Shown: piece by piece, positions 31,146 through 32,005 of the stretch | Position numbering within the stretch: position 1 is the stretch's first letter | How the letters are laid out: every line of letters starts with the position of its first letter | Assembly (NCBI GenBank): GCA_002238965.1 | Contig: MPNJ01000029.1 | Location: forward strand, 1-32,005 | DNA from: Nitrospinae bacterium bin107 | Lineage (GTDB): Bacteria; UBA8248 | Direction of reading: 5' to 3' | DNA: 32,005 bases | Notes under the pieces: model-generated | The model's database searches: none | Told to the model about the DNA's origin: nothing | Seen by the model: only the letters and a program-made list of their open reading frames with translations | Made by a program: the position numbers and the translations under genes

Positions 31146-32005
31146 ATGAGGCTATCGGAGATAAATTCACCGGGGTTCCGCTCGCCCGCTCGTCTTCGCC
31201 GGGCGGCGGCTGCGGCGGCGTTTCTGTTCTTCGTATCGGCGCCGGCGTTCGGCCCGGCTCCGGCGGGGGCGCAGAGCGCCGACGATAACCGCCTGCTCAC
31301 CATCACCGGCTGGTCGAGCGACGGCAGTGCGGGCGAGGTTCGCGCCCTGCTCGGGCGGGGCGCGAACCCGAACGTCACCGACAGTACGGGCCGTACGCCG
31401 GTGCACCGCTCCGCCTCGATAGGAAACTCGCAGCGGACGCTGCGGGTGCTTCTGGAGGGGGGCGGCAGGACAGACCTGAAGGACGGGAACGGCGACACCC
31501 CGCTTCACCTCGCGGCTGCGGCCTCGCCGACGTTGTGGGAGAGCGATTCCATCAACGCCATCGAGGTATTGCTCTCCCACTCGGCGCAACCGGACGCCGC
31601 GAACCGCAGGGGCGAGACCCCGCTGCACATCGCCGCCCGCACGCACAGGAGCTCGAAAGACGGCGTCGCGGCCCTCTTGAAGGCGGGCGCAAGCCCGAAC
31701 CGGGCCGACGCGCGGGGCGACGCGCCGCTTCACGCCGCGATCGGCGAGGGGCGCATGAGCGCCGTCGTGATCGAGGCGCTGCTGGACGGGGGCGCGGACC
31801 CGAAGAAGCGAAACCGCACCGGCCTGACGGCGCTTCAGCTGTTCGTCCTGAGAGGGTGGAACGACGAAAGCGTCGTCGCGATGCTGGTGGCGGCGGGCGC
31901 GGACCCGAACCGCAAGTACCCGGACGGGGACGCGCCGCTGCACGCCGCCGTCCGGAACTCCGGCAAGCATGACGTTGTCGAGGGGCTGCTCGGCGGCGGC
32001 GCCGA
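31146..32005 (+). CDS. Exported ankyrin-repeat protein (cut at the right edge)
   Basis: ATG at 31146 with AAGGAGGG 5 nt upstream; 286 codons open to the window end. A signal peptide is likely: basic ARLRRA, hydrophobic AAAAAFLFFVSA and a cleavage site near AGA-Q (residue 42/43). Repeats follow from about residue 50, each with the ankyrin signatures G-x-TPLHxAA and L-L-x-x-GAxPN: GRTPVHRSASIG, GDTPLHLAAAAS, GETPLHIAART, GDAPLHAAIGEG, GLTALQLFVLRG, GDAPLHAAVRNS. At least six repeats are seen. Ankyrin repeats bind partner proteins; an exported one could act at the cell envelope or, in host-associated bacteria, on host proteins, but nothing in the sequence shows which. GC content is higher than in the central window. 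Confidence 0.88.
   Translation, partial: MRLSEINSPGFRSPARLRRAAAAAAFLFFVSAPAFGPAPAGAQSADDNRLLTITGWSSDGSAGEVRALLGRGANPNVTDSTGRTPVHRSASIGNSQRTLRVLLEGGGRTDLKDGNGDTPLHLAAAASPTLWESDSINAIEVLLSHSAQPDAANRRGETPLHIAARTHRSSKDGVAALLKAGASPNRADARGDAPLHAAIGEGRMSAVVIEALLDGGADPKKRNRTGLTALQLFVLRGWNDESVVAMLVAAGADPNRKYPDGDAPLHAAVRNSGKHDVVEGLLGGGA

Noticed and set aside
1-32005. UGA reassigned as an amino acid codon throughout (alternative genetic code)
   Set aside because: UGA is a normal stop for several genes with clear downstream terminators or overlapping starts (the TauE/SafE, CbiX, sirtuin and second amidase genes).
1-32005. CRISPR array or prophage
   Set aside because: No regular repeat-spacer pattern and no capsid, tail, terminase or integrase gene is seen.

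Overview
The window looks like chromosomal DNA of an uncultured Gram-negative bacterium. There are Shine-Dalgarno sites before most genes, a lipoprotein with a lipobox, hopanoid-type squalene genes, siroheme-dependent sulfite reduction and dense operons. UGA is an ordinary stop for many genes here (the TauE/SafE, CbiX and sirtuin genes, one amidase). Yet three to four genes carry one in-frame UGA at a redox or catalytic cysteine position, each followed by a hairpin of bacterial SECIS type, so the organism very probably makes selenoproteins. The taxon cannot be fixed from sequence alone; a deltaproteobacteria-like, Tectomicrobia-like or Nitrospinota-like lineage is a guess.

Layout. 1-1000: the 3' end of an IS256-type transposase, then about 770 bp of non-coding DNA rich in palindromes and GATAAATT repeats. 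1023-2712: a small TauE/SafE permease, convergent with a minus-strand operon of a UGA-containing DsbA-like protein, a DUF971 protein and a tiny CPT-UGA peptide. 2824-7690: a DUF4202 gene diverging from a sulfite-assimilation operon (SUMT, siroheme sulfite reductase, CbiX-type chelatase, ATP-grasp protein). 7743-9811: an EamA transporter, then a STAS/GPP34 pair. 9944-15327: a minus-strand catabolic-looking operon of three tandem acetamidase/formamidase paralogues, two cupins, a Gfo/Idh/MocA dehydrogenase and a MaoC-like dehydratase. 15495-17670: a sirtuin diverging from a TSP3-repeat lipoprotein. 17820-22634: ilvD, a UGA-containing phosphatase-fold protein, a SirB1/transglutaminase-like protein and an acetolactate-synthase-like enzyme. 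22800-27373: a cold-shock protein and the squalene operon (DUF3891, a Nudix-HpnC-HpnD fusion, HpnE). 27603-29748: MetX with a C-terminal NIL domain, then a second UGA-containing DsbA-like protein. 29749-32005: repeat-rich, largely non-coding DNA, a small winged-helix protein, and an exported ankyrin-repeat protein running off the right edge.

How the genes relate. Sulfite reductase supplies sulfide and MetX supplies the acetylated homoserine acceptor, so sulfur assimilation is represented at two loci. HpnC, HpnD and HpnE together turn farnesyl diphosphate into squalene, and fusing HpnC to HpnD suggests channelling. The most exciting content is the set of Sec candidates: a CxxU DsbA-like protein with a relocated cysteine (UGA at 2680-2682), a UxxC DsbA-like protein (29167-29169), a phosphatase-fold protein whose catalytic cysteine is UGA (19748-19750), and a 46-residue CPTU peptide (1587-1589). 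No selA, selB, selC or selD gene is visible in the window, so Sec insertion remains an inference from position, reading frame and hairpins.
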